This document shows positions 1 to 6,992 of a DNA stretch of 10,464 bases, one piece after another (within the stretch, counting starts at the first letter, position 1; the number at the start of each line of letters is the position of its first letter). The stretch is from contig DASZXJ010000145.1 of assembly GCA_035545895.1 (NCBI GenBank), forward strand, positions 1 to 10,464, written 5' to 3'. The translations under genes were made by a program, and so were the position numbers. Origin of the DNA: DASZXJ01 sp035545895 (GTDB lineage Bacteria > Planctomycetota > Phycisphaerae > Tepidisphaerales > Tepidisphaeraceae). The notes below the pieces were generated by a model that saw nothing but the letters and a program-made list of their open reading frames with translations, ran no database searches and had not been told where the DNA came from.

Positions 1-123
1 TTGGTCAGCGCCGAACCGCGAACCGGCGCAGCACTGGGACTGGCCGCAGCCCACGGCTTCGCCAGCGTCACGGCTGCCGATGCAAAGGGATGGTTCGAGA
101 AATGCGGCTACTGTGTACACTGA
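1..123 (+). CDS. 3' end of an unidentified protein (partial)
   Basis: Frame 1 is open from the first base and stops at TGA 121-123, giving the last 40 residues of a gene that begins outside the window. The fragment is rich in Ala and Gly and ends in a segment reading W-F-E-K-C-G-Y followed by C-V-H. A Trp/Phe-Phe-x-x-x-Gly-Tyr/Phe pattern near the C-terminus is seen in GNAT acetyltransferases, so that family is a weak guess only. The gene is convergent with the isomerase on the other strand, and a strong hairpin lies between the two stops. Because only 40 residues are visible, the frame itself is supported mainly by its openness, its composition and the hairpin placed just after its stop. Confidence 0.45.
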   Translation: MVSAEPRTGAALGLAAAHGFASVTAADAKGWFEKCGYCVH

Positions 124-148
124 CCTGAAAACCGCTCTAGCCCATGAG

Positions 149-167
149 CACGGGCTGAAAGCCCGTG
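149..167. terminator. Strong hairpin between convergent genes
   Basis: The arms CACGGGCT (149-156) and AGCCCGTG (160-167) pair perfectly over 8 bp around a GAA triloop. The hairpin sits 25 bp after the stop at 121-123 and 41 bp after the stop of the opposing isomerase gene, so it could end transcription from both sides. Neither strand has a T tract directly after the stem, so it is not a textbook intrinsic terminator. It could also be a dispersed REP-like palindrome. A second AGCCC at 139-143 could pair instead with GGGCT at 152-156. Confidence 0.5.
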
Positions 168-208
168 TCACAATTGAAAATGCACCAGTACCAGAAATTT
201 ATTCGTGT

Positions 209-1042
209 TTATTCGGGATTATTGATGTATTTGATGCACTCGTCGACCGTATCCTCGGTGGTTTCTTCGAGCAGGATACTGATGCCGGGCTTGCGCTGGT
301 TGATCCATTTCATGAGCGGCTTGTAATCAAACTGGCCGGTGCCCGTGCGGACTTGTTTTAGAGATTTTTCTTCGACCTGAAAATCCTTGGCGTGAATGAT
401 GGCGACGCGATCGCCGTACAGTTCGATCGCTTCCTCCAGAATCTTGGTTTGCATCGGCCAATTGTCGATGGAAACGAGATTGACCGGATCGAGCACCACC
501 TGAAGATTGTTGGATTTGATGGTGTCCAGCACGTGCCGCATCTTGCCGGGCGTGGAAACAACGTGGCTGGCGACCCCTTCGATCCCGACGATCACGCCAA
601 ATTTTTCGGCTTCCGATACAAGCATGCCAATGCTCGTGAGCAAATGATCCATCGCGCGTTCGGAATGATTGTCCGGGTGAGGCGAATAGTCCGCATTCAC
701 CGAGCCGGTCTCCAAAGCCACAATGCCGCAACCAAAGTCTCGCGCGTAGCGCAAATGCTGTTTGAAAAAGGCGAGCAATTCGCGGCGCGTCTGCGGGCTT
801 GGATGAATCGGATTGACATAGCAGCCCAGCACGGCAATTTGCACGCCAGCGCGTTCAAACGCGCGGCCCACATGCCATGCCAAGCCGGGGTTGAGGTCTC
901 CATATGCGAGATTTTCCAGGCCGGCGATGGCTTTGGTCAGCGCAAGCTGAACGCAGCATAGTCCTTTGTCTGCGATGCGTTTGGCGAGTTCATCGGGAGG
1001 AAGTCTGCCGAAATCGTGGGCGCGTACACCGATGCGGATCAC
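209..1042 (-). CDS. Sugar phosphate isomerase/epimerase (xylose isomerase-like TIM barrel)
   Basis: This 277-residue protein, the usual length for the family, fits the xylose-isomerase-like/AP endonuclease 2 TIM barrel superfamily used for sugar isomerases and epimerases. Barrel-strand signatures appear in order: I-G-V-R at 4-7, V-A-L-E-T-G-S at 108-114, V-G-I-E-G at 152-156, V-V-L-D-P-V-N at 182-188, I-I-H-A-K-D at 215-220 and I-L-L-E-E at 256-260. The likely divalent-metal ligands are Glu155, Asp185, His217 and Glu259 or Glu260. There is no signal peptide, so it is cytoplasmic. The start is GTG, overlapping the stop of the upstream GH105 gene as GTGA, and AAGGAG lies 8 nt before it (complement of 1051-1056), so the two are almost certainly co-translated. 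The precise substrate cannot be read from the sequence; a sugar or sugar acid from the hydrolase product is the contextual inference. Confidence 0.88.
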   Translation of the reverse strand: MIRIGVRAHDFGRLPPDELAKRIADKGLCCVQLALTKAIAGLENLAYGDLNPGLAWHVGRAFERAGVQIAVLGCYVNPIHPSPQTRRELLAFFKQHLRYARDFGCGIVALETGSVNADYSPHPDNHSERAMDHLLTSIGMLVSEAEKFGVIVGIEGVASHVVSTPGKMRHVLDTIKSNNLQVVLDPVNLVSIDNWPMQTKILEEAIELYGDRVAIIHAKDFQVEEKSLKQVRTGTGQFDYKPLMKWINQRKPGISILLEETTEDTVDECIKYINNPE

Positions 1043-3213
1043 TTGTTCTTCTCCTTGGAGCGAGGCTGCAGATGCTGAGCCAGGCGAAGCATTTCAACCC
1101 CCGCCAGCAGCACGATTCCCACGCCATGCGTATCGTTCAGGTTCCACGAAAGTTCCTTTTTATAGTATTCGGGCGTAAACGAAAACTCCGAACCCCGGCA
1201 GACGCCGAATATGTTTCCGTCCTTGTCGATGGCGATCTTGTTGAGCGCTTGCCACGCTTTTCGAGCGGCATTGATGTATGGCCTGGGTTTCGGCAACCAC
1301 CCAAATCTCACGCCCCGGCAAAATGCGTAGGTAAACATCGACGTGCACGAGCTTTCAGGATAGGAATCGTGATGCGTCAGCACCTGGTGCCACATGCCAT
1401 CTTTGTCCTGAAGCGCCAGATAACCGGCCGCCAACTCGCGGAAAAACTGAAGCAGGGCAGGCCTCTGCGGATGTTTTTCAGGGAGCACGGCCAGCAGTTC
1501 CGACAGGGAAAAGATGGTCCAGCCGTTGCCGCGCCCCCACGGAACGCCGGTGGCAATGTTGCGGCGGAAGTCGAAGATGTGCGACATCACCTGCCACTCC
1601 GGGATAAACAGCCGTTTCTTAAATCCAATGAACTGTCGCGCCGCGTCGTCGATGTATTTCTTATCGCCGGTCAACTGGTAATACCGGCAGAGAAACGGCA
1701 CGCTCATGTACAAGTCATCGGCCCACATCGTGTTTTCGTGGAAGATGTGCATCATCTTCTTCCGATAGAAACACCCATCCGGCTGACGATCCTGCATGTT
1801 GGAAATGTAATCCGCGACGTAATCGACAATTTCGCGATATCCTTCGATTTTGTGGTCCTTGGCGACTTCCAGAAACACCGATCCAAACGAACCGCAATCG
1901 TCGAGGCTGTCGATGCTCGCCAGTAAATGATGCACATTGGTCGCGCCGCCGAATTGCGATCGATCCCACAGGGCATATTCGAAGGTATCGGCGCAGAGCT
2001 TGTTGTGATTCACGACGTATTGCTCGACGGCTTTGGAGTCGATGGCGCGAGCGGTGTTGAGCATGCCATAAAGCGTCACGCCCAGCGGGTAATTCCACCG
2101 GCCATAGAGCGCGTTTTCGTTGTAAATTCGAACCCATGTGTCGGGCTCATCGATTCGCCAATACGTTTTTCCGTGAATGGCTGGGTGAACCTTGAGCAGA
2201 TCGCGCAGGCTGGGCAGATCGAGCTTTGCGTTATTTTTGAACGGGCCGATGTAAATCCATTTTTGCTTCGAACCCTGGAGATCGCAGGGGCTGAGCAGTT
2301 CGGCGTTGTCGATGGACAGATCGAATCCCCAGTCGCTGCCTTTGCAATCGGATCGTACGATGATGTCGTGCACGCCGGCGCCAAGCTCGATCTTGGCCTT
2401 GATTGTGCCGGACGATTTGGCGGTGAAGACGGGGCGGTCACCGACATAAACGGTGACCGGCCCCTTGCTCGCGCCTTTGATCTTGTATTGCCCGAGCTGG
2501 GCGACGTTTGCCTTCACCCAGCCGATGGCAAAGGTGCTGGGCTGTGATCCGTAGATACGCTGAAGCTGCCCCATCTTGAGCTGCTTGCGATCCCACGCCA
2601 CCGTTGGAAGCCATTTGATGGATGAATCAGATTCGTTGGTTCCTTCGCCGGGTAGTTGCGGCAATTCCTGAGACATTGGCCGCGTGTAAAGCCAGCCCTC
2701 CTGGCCTTGCCGTTGCGGGCTGGGCATCATGAAAACGTACGGATGCTTCCCAAGCCACGAGCCGAAGATTCCGCCGAAGCCGCCTCGCGTTTTTTTGAAG
2801 CGAATGACGAAATGATTCCAGCCCGCCTTCTGGGCAATCGTCGCACGATGTTTCGCGTCGGGATAGCGCTCGGTGAAGATGTTGGATCGCCAGACCTCCT
2901 GCCCATTGCACCAGATAATCATCGGGCCAAAGCAGCTGATGTCGAACATCAATGACGCGTCGCCCGACGACCAGTGTTTGGTCCAGGCGTAGACGAATTG
3001 CTCGTTTTCGGCATCAGGAAAGAACTCATTGAAATCCGCGCGGGAACGATAGTCGGCCCCGCGCAGGATTCCGCGATTGTAAAATGCACGACAGGTAGGT
3101 GAATGCTCTGGATTGGCGTTGATATAGCGGTCAACGATTCCCGATAGGCTGTGCTGAACATCTTCGCCGACATGCGAAAACATGCTCTGCTGATCTTCAA
3201 AGTAGTATCCCAT
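1039..3213 (-). CDS. GH105-type unsaturated rhamnogalacturonyl/glucuronyl hydrolase with long N-terminal extension
   Basis: This is a 724-residue protein. The C-terminal part (about 370-712) fits the (alpha/alpha)6 barrel of GH105/GH88 enzymes, which hydrate and release the 4,5-unsaturated uronic acid left by polysaccharide lyases. Visible signatures are D-D-C-G-S at 438-442, W-A-D-D-L-Y-M at 497-503, W-G-R-G-N-G-W at 559-565, M-W-H-Q-V at 607-611, V-C-R-G at 671-674 and N-D-T-H-G-V-G at 693-699. The two Asp clusters correspond to the paired catalytic aspartates known in this clan (exact residues inferred). Residues 1-360 are not part of the catalytic barrel: two stretches (about 75-140 and 230-305) look like beta-sandwich modules, possibly carbohydrate-binding. 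GH105 enzymes are typically about 350-400 residues, so this one is roughly double. No signal peptide is visible, so it is predicted cytoplasmic. The ATG lacks a good Shine-Dalgarno sequence. It is coupled by a 4-bp overlap to the downstream isomerase. Confidence 0.85.
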   Translation of the reverse strand: MGYYFEDQQSMFSHVGEDVQHSLSGIVDRYINANPEHSPTCRAFYNRGILRGADYRSRADFNEFFPDAENEQFVYAWTKHWSSGDASLMFDISCFGPMIIWCNGQEVWRSNIFTERYPDAKHRATIAQKAGWNHFVIRFKKTRGGFGGIFGSWLGKHPYVFMMPSPQRQGQEGWLYTRPMSQELPQLPGEGTNESDSSIKWLPTVAWDRKQLKMGQLQRIYGSQPSTFAIGWVKANVAQLGQYKIKGASKGPVTVYVGDRPVFTAKSSGTIKAKIELGAGVHDIIVRSDCKGSDWGFDLSIDNAELLSPCDLQGSKQKWIYIGPFKNNAKLDLPSLRDLLKVHPAIHGKTYWRIDEPDTWVRIYNENALYGRWNYPLGVTLYGMLNTARAIDSKAVEQYVVNHNKLCADTFEYALWDRSQFGGATNVHHLLASIDSLDDCGSFGSVFLEVAKDHKIEGYREIVDYVADYISNMQDRQPDGCFYRKKMMHIFHENTMWADDLYMSVPFLCRYYQLTGDKKYIDDAARQFIGFKKRLFIPEWQVMSHIFDFRRNIATGVPWGRGNGWTIFSLSELLAVLPEKHPQRPALLQFFRELAAGYLALQDKDGMWHQVLTHHDSYPESSCTSMFTYAFCRGVRFGWLPKPRPYINAARKAWQALNKIAIDKDGNIFGVCRGSEFSFTPEYYKKELSWNLNDTHGVGIVLLAGVEMLRLAQHLQPRSKEKNK

Positions 3214-3240
3214 AGTGTGCAGGAGTTTTACCAGAAACTC

Positions 3241-3372
3241 TCAGCCACAAAAACGCTGGGGGATGCTTGACGTTACAGATCGTCCGATGCGGTGATATGT
3301 CACGACAAACAGGACCATGAGAACCGCGCCGATTGCGGTAAAACCGCAATTCACAGGCAGGCCGCGCCTCAC
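3241..3372 (-). CDS. Possible small single-pass membrane peptide (43 aa) overlapping the flagellin stop
   Basis: A GTG codon overlaps the flagellin stop as GTGA, and the frame runs 43 residues to TGA at 3241-3243, filling most of the gap before the GH105 gene (27 bp remain). The peptide begins with Met-Arg-Arg, then has an uncharged hydrophobic stretch of about 16-20 residues (roughly 10-26, centred on A-V-L-M-V-L-F-V-V), and then a basic segment with H-R-I-G-R. That is the shape of a one-pass membrane peptide. Third codon positions are about 60% GC, not clearly different from background. No separate ribosome binding site is seen, so translation would depend on coupling with flagellin. A perfect palindrome falls inside the frame (3332-3350) and offers the rival reading that this is only a flagellin 3' untranslated region. 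I do not recognise a family. Confidence 0.3.
   Translation of the reverse strand: MRRGLPVNCGFTAIGAVLMVLFVVTYHRIGRSVTSSIPQRFCG
3332..3350 (-). terminator. Perfect inverted repeat just after flagellin (terminator candidate)
   Basis: The arms ATTGCGGT and ACCGCAAT (8 bp each) flank a 3-base loop that reads TTT on the minus strand. The repeat begins 18 bp after the flagellin stop, a typical place for a transcription terminator. No U-run follows the stem in the flagellin direction, so intrinsic termination is not assured; it may stabilise the flagellin 3' end instead. It lies within the candidate 43-residue frame. Confidence 0.4.
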
Positions 3373-4211
3373 GCCAGCAGATTCAGCAACGATCCCCGCG
3401 TAGTACGCGATTGAGCCAGCAAACGGATTGATGCTTGACCGAGAATCTGCGCGCGAGTCCTGGCGGTCGATTCCACAGTCATGTCGGCGTCTTGTCTGAG
3501 CGATATCGTTGTCAGCATCCGGTCCCGCGAAGTGGCGATCATGCTGAGATTAGATTGAATCGTGTTCTTCGAATATGCGTCAATCTGGGCGCGAATCGTG
3601 GCAACCTGGTTGATGGCGGCGTCGATGGATTGACTGGCGCTGGCTGAGTTTGAACCTGTTGTCGCCAGGTTTTTTCCGCTACGCACATCGCTTAGTGTGT
3701 AGTTTTGACCATCCACCTGGATCTGTCCAAGGTCTGAGCTGGAAGACGAACCAATGTTCTGTTTGCTAACCGGCGAAGTGATGACGCCCGTGCCATCCAG
3801 CAGCTTGTGACCATTAAAACTGGTTGTGTCGGCGATGCGATCGACACTGCTGACGATCGAATCGATCTCCAGTTGATTCGCCTGCTTTTCCTCGGTGCTG
3901 AGTCCCGCATCATTCGCGTTGGCTGTTGCAAGGGATTTGGCTTGGATCAGCAGATCGGAAACCTGTCCAAGGGCGGCATCGGCGGTGTTGGCGATGGCGC
4001 TGGCGCGCTGGTTCACCTCTGTTTCCGCTTGAAGTGCCGCGAGGGTGGCGCTCAAGCTCGTCGTGGCGATCAAGCCGGCAGGGTCATCGGCGGCACGGTT
4101 GATGCGCTGGCCAGTCGCCATGCGATACAGCGCCTGATCCATCGCCATGCGATTTTGCTGCAGGATGCGCTGAGCCAGAAGATCAGAGACGTTGTTGAGC
4201 GATCCGATCAT
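3369..4211 (-). CDS. Flagellin (short, D0/D1-type)
   Basis: This is a 280-residue filament protein. The N-terminal D0/D1 helices (1-140) show the family pattern with G-Q-R-I-N at 34-38, A-A-D-D-P-A-G-L at 40-47 and F-N-G-H-K-L-L-D-G at 132-140. The C-terminal D1/D0 segment (about 195-280) shows I-D-A-A-I at 196-200, R-A-Q-I-D-A at 207-212 and T-R-A-Q-I-L-G-Q-A at 252-260, ending in L-L-N-L-L-A. The central variable region is only about 55 residues and Ser-rich, so outer D2/D3 domains are essentially absent. There is no Cys and no signal peptide, as expected for flagellar export. The start at 4211 is preferred because AAGGA (complement of 4221-4225) lies 9 nt upstream and because canonical flagellin sequence begins here; the frame stays open to 4271, giving 20 extra non-conserved residues. 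No other flagellar gene is in the window. FlgL is less likely given the C-terminal TRAQIL pattern. Confidence 0.9.
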   Translation of the reverse strand: MIGSLNNVSDLLAQRILQQNRMAMDQALYRMATGQRINRAADDPAGLIATTSLSATLAALQAETEVNQRASAIANTADAALGQVSDLLIQAKSLATANANDAGLSTEEKQANQLEIDSIVSSVDRIADTTSFNGHKLLDGTGVITSPVSKQNIGSSSSSDLGQIQVDGQNYTLSDVRSGKNLATTGSNSASASQSIDAAINQVATIRAQIDAYSKNTIQSNLSMIATSRDRMLTTISLRQDADMTVESTARTRAQILGQASIRLLAQSRTTRGSLLNLLA

Positions 4212-4295
4212 TCGTATCCATCCTTTTGCCAGATCGGAACGGAGTGAGTCCAACTGAATCAGTCTGCACACGACAAGGTTCAGCGCTTGCGGTCT

Positions 4296-4331
4296 TTAAC
4301 AGATATGACTGTTAAGGCGGGGGATATCTGT
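4296..4331. promoter_or_regulatory. Two overlapping, mutually exclusive inverted repeats upstream of flagellin
   Basis: TTAACAG (4296-4302) and CTGTTAA (4309-4315) form a perfect 7-bp inverted repeat with a 6-bp spacer. ACAGATAT (4299-4306) and ATATCTGT (4324-4331) form a perfect 8-bp inverted repeat with a 17-bp spacer. The two share the ACAG at 4299-4302, so only one could form at a time in RNA. The element lies about 85-120 bp upstream of the flagellin start and about 40 bp after the oxidoreductase stop. It could be an operator, an RNA switch or part of a terminator. I found no convincing sigma-28 or sigma-54 promoter next to it. Confidence 0.35.
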
Positions 4332-4371
4332 AGCCCGTTCGGTTTGGATTGTGAAATTGCCGGTGAGGGGA

Positions 4372-5379
4372 TCACTTTCGCCAGGTCTGTGGGCGTTTCC
4401 AGAACTCGTCATCGCGGCCGTTGTAGAAACTGCTTAAAGCTGCATCCATGACCTTGGACGCTCGCGCTCCGGCTTGACCGGTGCTGGAGCATTTACCCTT
4501 GCCCAACAGGTCGTCAACGACCTGCTTGATCAGCGGTTGCGCGACGTGCTGCAGGTCGGGGAATTCGAGCGTCTCTGTTTTTTCGCCAGCCTGAATGACC
4601 AGGGGCGAATGCTGAAGGATTTGAGTGGTTATCTTTCCCTGTGTGCCTTCGATTTCGAAAATCTCGTCCTTGGTTGGTCCAGCGAAGTTCCACGATGCCG
4701 ATCCGATCACGCCGGTGTTTGTACGGAAGCTCAGTGAGACGTTGTCTTCGACCTTGGTTGCGCCGGTGGTGTGAGCGGTGCCGCTGAATTCGACAAACTC
4801 ACCGAGCAGAAAATCCATGATGTCGATGGCATGGCTGCCGACATCCAGCAGCAAGCCGCCACCGGACTGTTCGGCGTCGAGCCGCCATTCCGGTTTGGGG
4901 TCGGCCATGTAAAACTTGGTCATTCGATAACGGCAACCGGTGATGCGCCCGATCCGGCCGGAATCGATCAATTCCTTGAGCTTCACAAAACGAGGCTGAG
5001 CTCTGCGGTAATATGCGACGAAGATGGGTCTTTTTGCCCGGGCAAATGCATCGACCATTTGCCGGCACTCGGCAAAGGAGCGGGCCATCGGTTTTTCCAT
5101 GTGGCAAGCCTTGCCTGCAGCGGCAATTTTGAGCGCGTATTCCAGGTGCGAACCGGGCGGGGTGGCTACGTAGATTGCATCGACCTGCGAATCGTTAATC
5201 AGAGCGTCGGCATTGCCGTACCACTTGGGCACGCCGTGCCGGCGCGCATAATCCTGCGCCAGCGAGCCGGTTCTGCGCATCACGGCGACCAGCTCGCTAC
5301 CCTCTGTTTTCTGAAAGCCGGGACCGCTTTTGACTTCGGTCACGTCGCCACACCCGATGATTCCCCAACGAATAGTCAT
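4372..5379 (-). CDS. Gfo/Idh/MocA family NAD(P)-dependent oxidoreductase
   Basis: This 335-residue protein, usual for the family, oxidises or reduces a sugar, inositol or anhydrosugar hydroxyl with NAD(P). The N-terminal Rossmann fold shows G-I-I-G-C-G at 6-11 and V-A-T-P-P-G-S-H at 71-78. The family E-K-P motif is at 95-97, with Lys96 the conserved catalytic-site lysine. The substrate-side signature G-G-G-L-L-L-D-V-G-S-H at 173-183 includes Asp179 and His183. There is no signal peptide. The frame is open to a GTG at 5391, but the ATG at 5379 places the Rossmann motif at the usual distance; neither has a clear Shine-Dalgarno sequence. It is divergent from the secreted hydrolase at 5454, sharing a 74-bp AT-rich intergenic region, and lies upstream of flagellin on the same strand. 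The exact substrate is not predictable from the sequence; 1,5-anhydrofructose-reductase-like or uronate-linked roles are possibilities only. Confidence 0.9.
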   Translation of the reverse strand: MTIRWGIIGCGDVTEVKSGPGFQKTEGSELVAVMRRTGSLAQDYARRHGVPKWYGNADALINDSQVDAIYVATPPGSHLEYALKIAAAGKACHMEKPMARSFAECRQMVDAFARAKRPIFVAYYRRAQPRFVKLKELIDSGRIGRITGCRYRMTKFYMADPKPEWRLDAEQSGGGLLLDVGSHAIDIMDFLLGEFVEFSGTAHTTGATKVEDNVSLSFRTNTGVIGSASWNFAGPTKDEIFEIEGTQGKITTQILQHSPLVIQAGEKTETLEFPDLQHVAQPLIKQVVDDLLGKGKCSSTGQAGARASKVMDAALSSFYNGRDDEFWKRPQTWRK

Positions 5380-5453
5380 GATAAACTGCACAAGTTTGTA
5401 ATTATTGGCCGATTATTCAACTAAGTAGCTCCGAGCGCCGATCTAGACGTTGA
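5380..5453. promoter_or_regulatory. Divergent intergenic region with imperfect palindrome
   Basis: This is the only spacer between two divergent genes, so it should hold both promoters. The part at 5390-5425 is notably AT-rich. AATTATTGG (5400-5408) faces CCGATTATT (5409-5417), an 18-bp palindrome matching at 7 of 9 pairs, and ATTATT recurs 11 bp apart (5401-5406 and 5412-5417), about one helical turn. This is a plausible operator for co-regulating the pair. No clean -35/-10 pair could be assigned on either strand. Confidence 0.3.
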
Positions 5454-6293
5454 ATGGATCGAGTCGCAACAAAAAACCTTCCGTGTTTGGGTTTCCTCGG
5501 AGCTTTATTGGTCCTCACCTTCGCATGCGGCGGTTGCCGCGGCGATGGTGGCGGCGTTGCACGCTCAACCGGGAATTTCCCCGTCGGAGCCGGTTTTTCC
5601 AGGCATCAAATCCTGGTGGAAGGAAAGCCCCAGACCCTCTGGGTCTTTGTTCCCAAACATTACGAGCCCAAACATAAATATCCGACCATCCTGTTCCTCC
5701 ACGGCTTATTTGAAGCCGGCGACGGTAACGGAAACAAGTGCCTTGCCGGTGGTTTGGCTCCGGTTATCGCCAAGCAAGCCGAAGATTGGCCCTTCATTAC
5801 GATCTTCCCGCAGTCTGACGGCAATTGGAAGGGCGAAGAGCACGACCAGATCGCCATGGCCGCCCTGGATTTCACTGCGGCTCACTGGTCGATCGACCAG
5901 GATCGCGTAATCCTTGCCGGCTTGTCATACGGCGGCTTGGGCACGTGGGAAATCGGCGCCAATCATCCCGATCGATTTGCCGCACTCGTCCCCATCTCCG
6001 GGCTTTCCGCGCCCGATCATGTCGAGCGCCTCGCCAATCTGCCAATCTGGGCCTTTGCTTATAGCGGCGATCCGTGGGTCAGCTCACGCGATTCCGAAAG
6101 CATGTGCCAGAGCATTCACGATCGAGGCGGCAACGCGCGGCTCACCGAGTTCATCGGCATCGGCCACGATTGCTCGGAACAGGCGATCAACGATTCACAA
6201 CTCGTCGATTGGATGCTCCATCAGCGCCGCGGTGTGATGCCGGCCCGTCCGGTCAACCCGGCGCCGACCATCAGTGTTGCTCATGTCGAGTAA
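5454..6293 (+). CDS. Secreted alpha/beta hydrolase (esterase / PHB-depolymerase-like)
   Basis: This 279-residue protein begins with a signal sequence: a basic start (Arg3, Lys7), a hydrophobic core at 12-24 and Cys at 25 and 28. The T-F-A-C around Cys25 is an imperfect lipobox, so either a lipoprotein or a Sec-exported protein is possible. The alpha/beta hydrolase domain shows the oxyanion-loop H-G at 83-84, the nucleophile elbow G-L-S-Y-G-G at 156-161 (Ser158), the acid in S-G-D-P-W-V at 204-209 (Asp206) and the base in G-I-G-H-D-C at 235-240 (His238). The pattern resembles CE1/PHB-depolymerase-like or dienelactone-hydrolase-like esterases. In this neighbourhood, removing acyl groups from plant polysaccharide is a reasonable inference, but the substrate is unproven. 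No clear ribosome binding site precedes the ATG. Its 3' end overlaps the opposing HAD gene by 23 bp. Confidence 0.85.
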   Translation: MDRVATKNLPCLGFLGALLVLTFACGGCRGDGGGVARSTGNFPVGAGFSRHQILVEGKPQTLWVFVPKHYEPKHKYPTILFLHGLFEAGDGNGNKCLAGGLAPVIAKQAEDWPFITIFPQSDGNWKGEEHDQIAMAALDFTAAHWSIDQDRVILAGLSYGGLGTWEIGANHPDRFAALVPISGLSAPDHVERLANLPIWAFAYSGDPWVSSRDSESMCQSIHDRGGNARLTEFIGIGHDCSEQAINDSQLVDWMLHQRRGVMPARPVNPAPTISVAHVE

Positions 6294-6984
6294 CAACGCC
6301 GGTTAACAAACGCTCGATCATCTCGGCGGCTTCGGTCAGATTCCCCGCTCGCGCATTCGTGAATGAATAATCCGCGTCGGCCGTGAATGGCGAAGGAACC
6401 GCGATGACATATGCGCCCGCTCGCTTGCCTGCGGCCGCGCCCATGGGCGAATCTTCCAGCACGACGCACTCATGGGGTTTGACATCAAGTCTGGCCATCA
6501 GTTTGAGATAGATTTCCGGATCGGGCTTGGCGTTGATGACGTCGTCGCCGGTCTGATACGCATCGAGATAGCGATCAATCTTCAACCCGTTGATCGCGAT
6601 TTCGACCAGCCGCCTGGACGAATTGCTCGCCATCCCCAGTTTCAACCGGCCATGAAATCGATCCAAAATGGCCATCAGTCCCGGCATCGGATCGACCCCT
6701 TGCTTGTATCGCGCGCTCATGATCTCTTCGCGCTGTTCGAGCAGGTATTCGGGGGTCGCGGTTGCGATCCCGCATTCCTTGACGAAGACGGTCATCGAGG
6801 TCATTCGACTCACGCCGGTCATGCGGCGAAGCGTCTCGTCCGAGACGCTCGTCCCATACATTTTGGCAAGGGCATGCGCGGCTTGGCAGTACAAAATTTC
6901 GGTATCGACCATCAAGCCGTCGAAGTCGAACAGAATTGCGTGGATGCGGAGCAGGTTGCGGTCGTTCAGCCGGTCAGAATTCAC
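6271..6984 (-). CDS. HAD-superfamily hydrolase (subfamily IA, beta-phosphoglucomutase/phosphatase-like)
   Basis: This 237-residue protein has all four HAD motifs: motif I D-F-D-G at 20-23 (nucleophile Asp20, acid/base Asp22), motif II Ser120 in M-A-S-N-S-S, motif III Lys153 in A-K-P-D-P, and motif IV E-D-S-P-M-G at 177-182. The D-F-D-G-L-M-V-D-T-E run and an alpha-helical cap between motifs I and II place it in subfamily IA (type C1 cap), which includes beta-phosphoglucomutase and sugar-phosphate phosphatases. The product is cytoplasmic and the exact sugar phosphate is unknown. The start is GTG at 6984 with no Shine-Dalgarno sequence. A possible promoter ends 8 nt before it, so a leaderless message is plausible. 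Upstream on the same strand are a small acidic ORF and an RNA-binding protein; the 3' end overlaps the secreted hydrolase. Confidence 0.88.
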   Translation of the reverse strand: MNSDRLNDRNLLRIHAILFDFDGLMVDTEILYCQAAHALAKMYGTSVSDETLRRMTGVSRMTSMTVFVKECGIATATPEYLLEQREEIMSARYKQGVDPMPGLMAILDRFHGRLKLGMASNSSRRLVEIAINGLKIDRYLDAYQTGDDVINAKPDPEIYLKLMARLDVKPHECVVLEDSPMGAAAGKRAGAYVIAVPSPFTADADYSFTNARAGNLTEAAEMIERLLTGVVTRHEQH

Positions 6985-6992
6985 AGCGCTAG

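Noticed and set aside
904..1926. Long plus-strand open frame of 340 codons, and its neighbour at 1927-2547
   Set aside because: It lies opposite the GH105 and isomerase genes, which carry clear family motifs. The product has shadow-type composition (rich in Arg/His/Val) and no recognisable domain.
3369..4271. Longer flagellin start at 4271
   Set aside because: The extra 20 residues do not resemble a flagellin N-terminus, whereas the ATG at 4211 has AAGGA 9 nt upstream and starts the conserved region.
4372..5391. GTG start of the oxidoreductase at 5391
   Set aside because: It adds only four residues with no ribosome binding site; the ATG at 5379 is the usual distance from the Rossmann motif.
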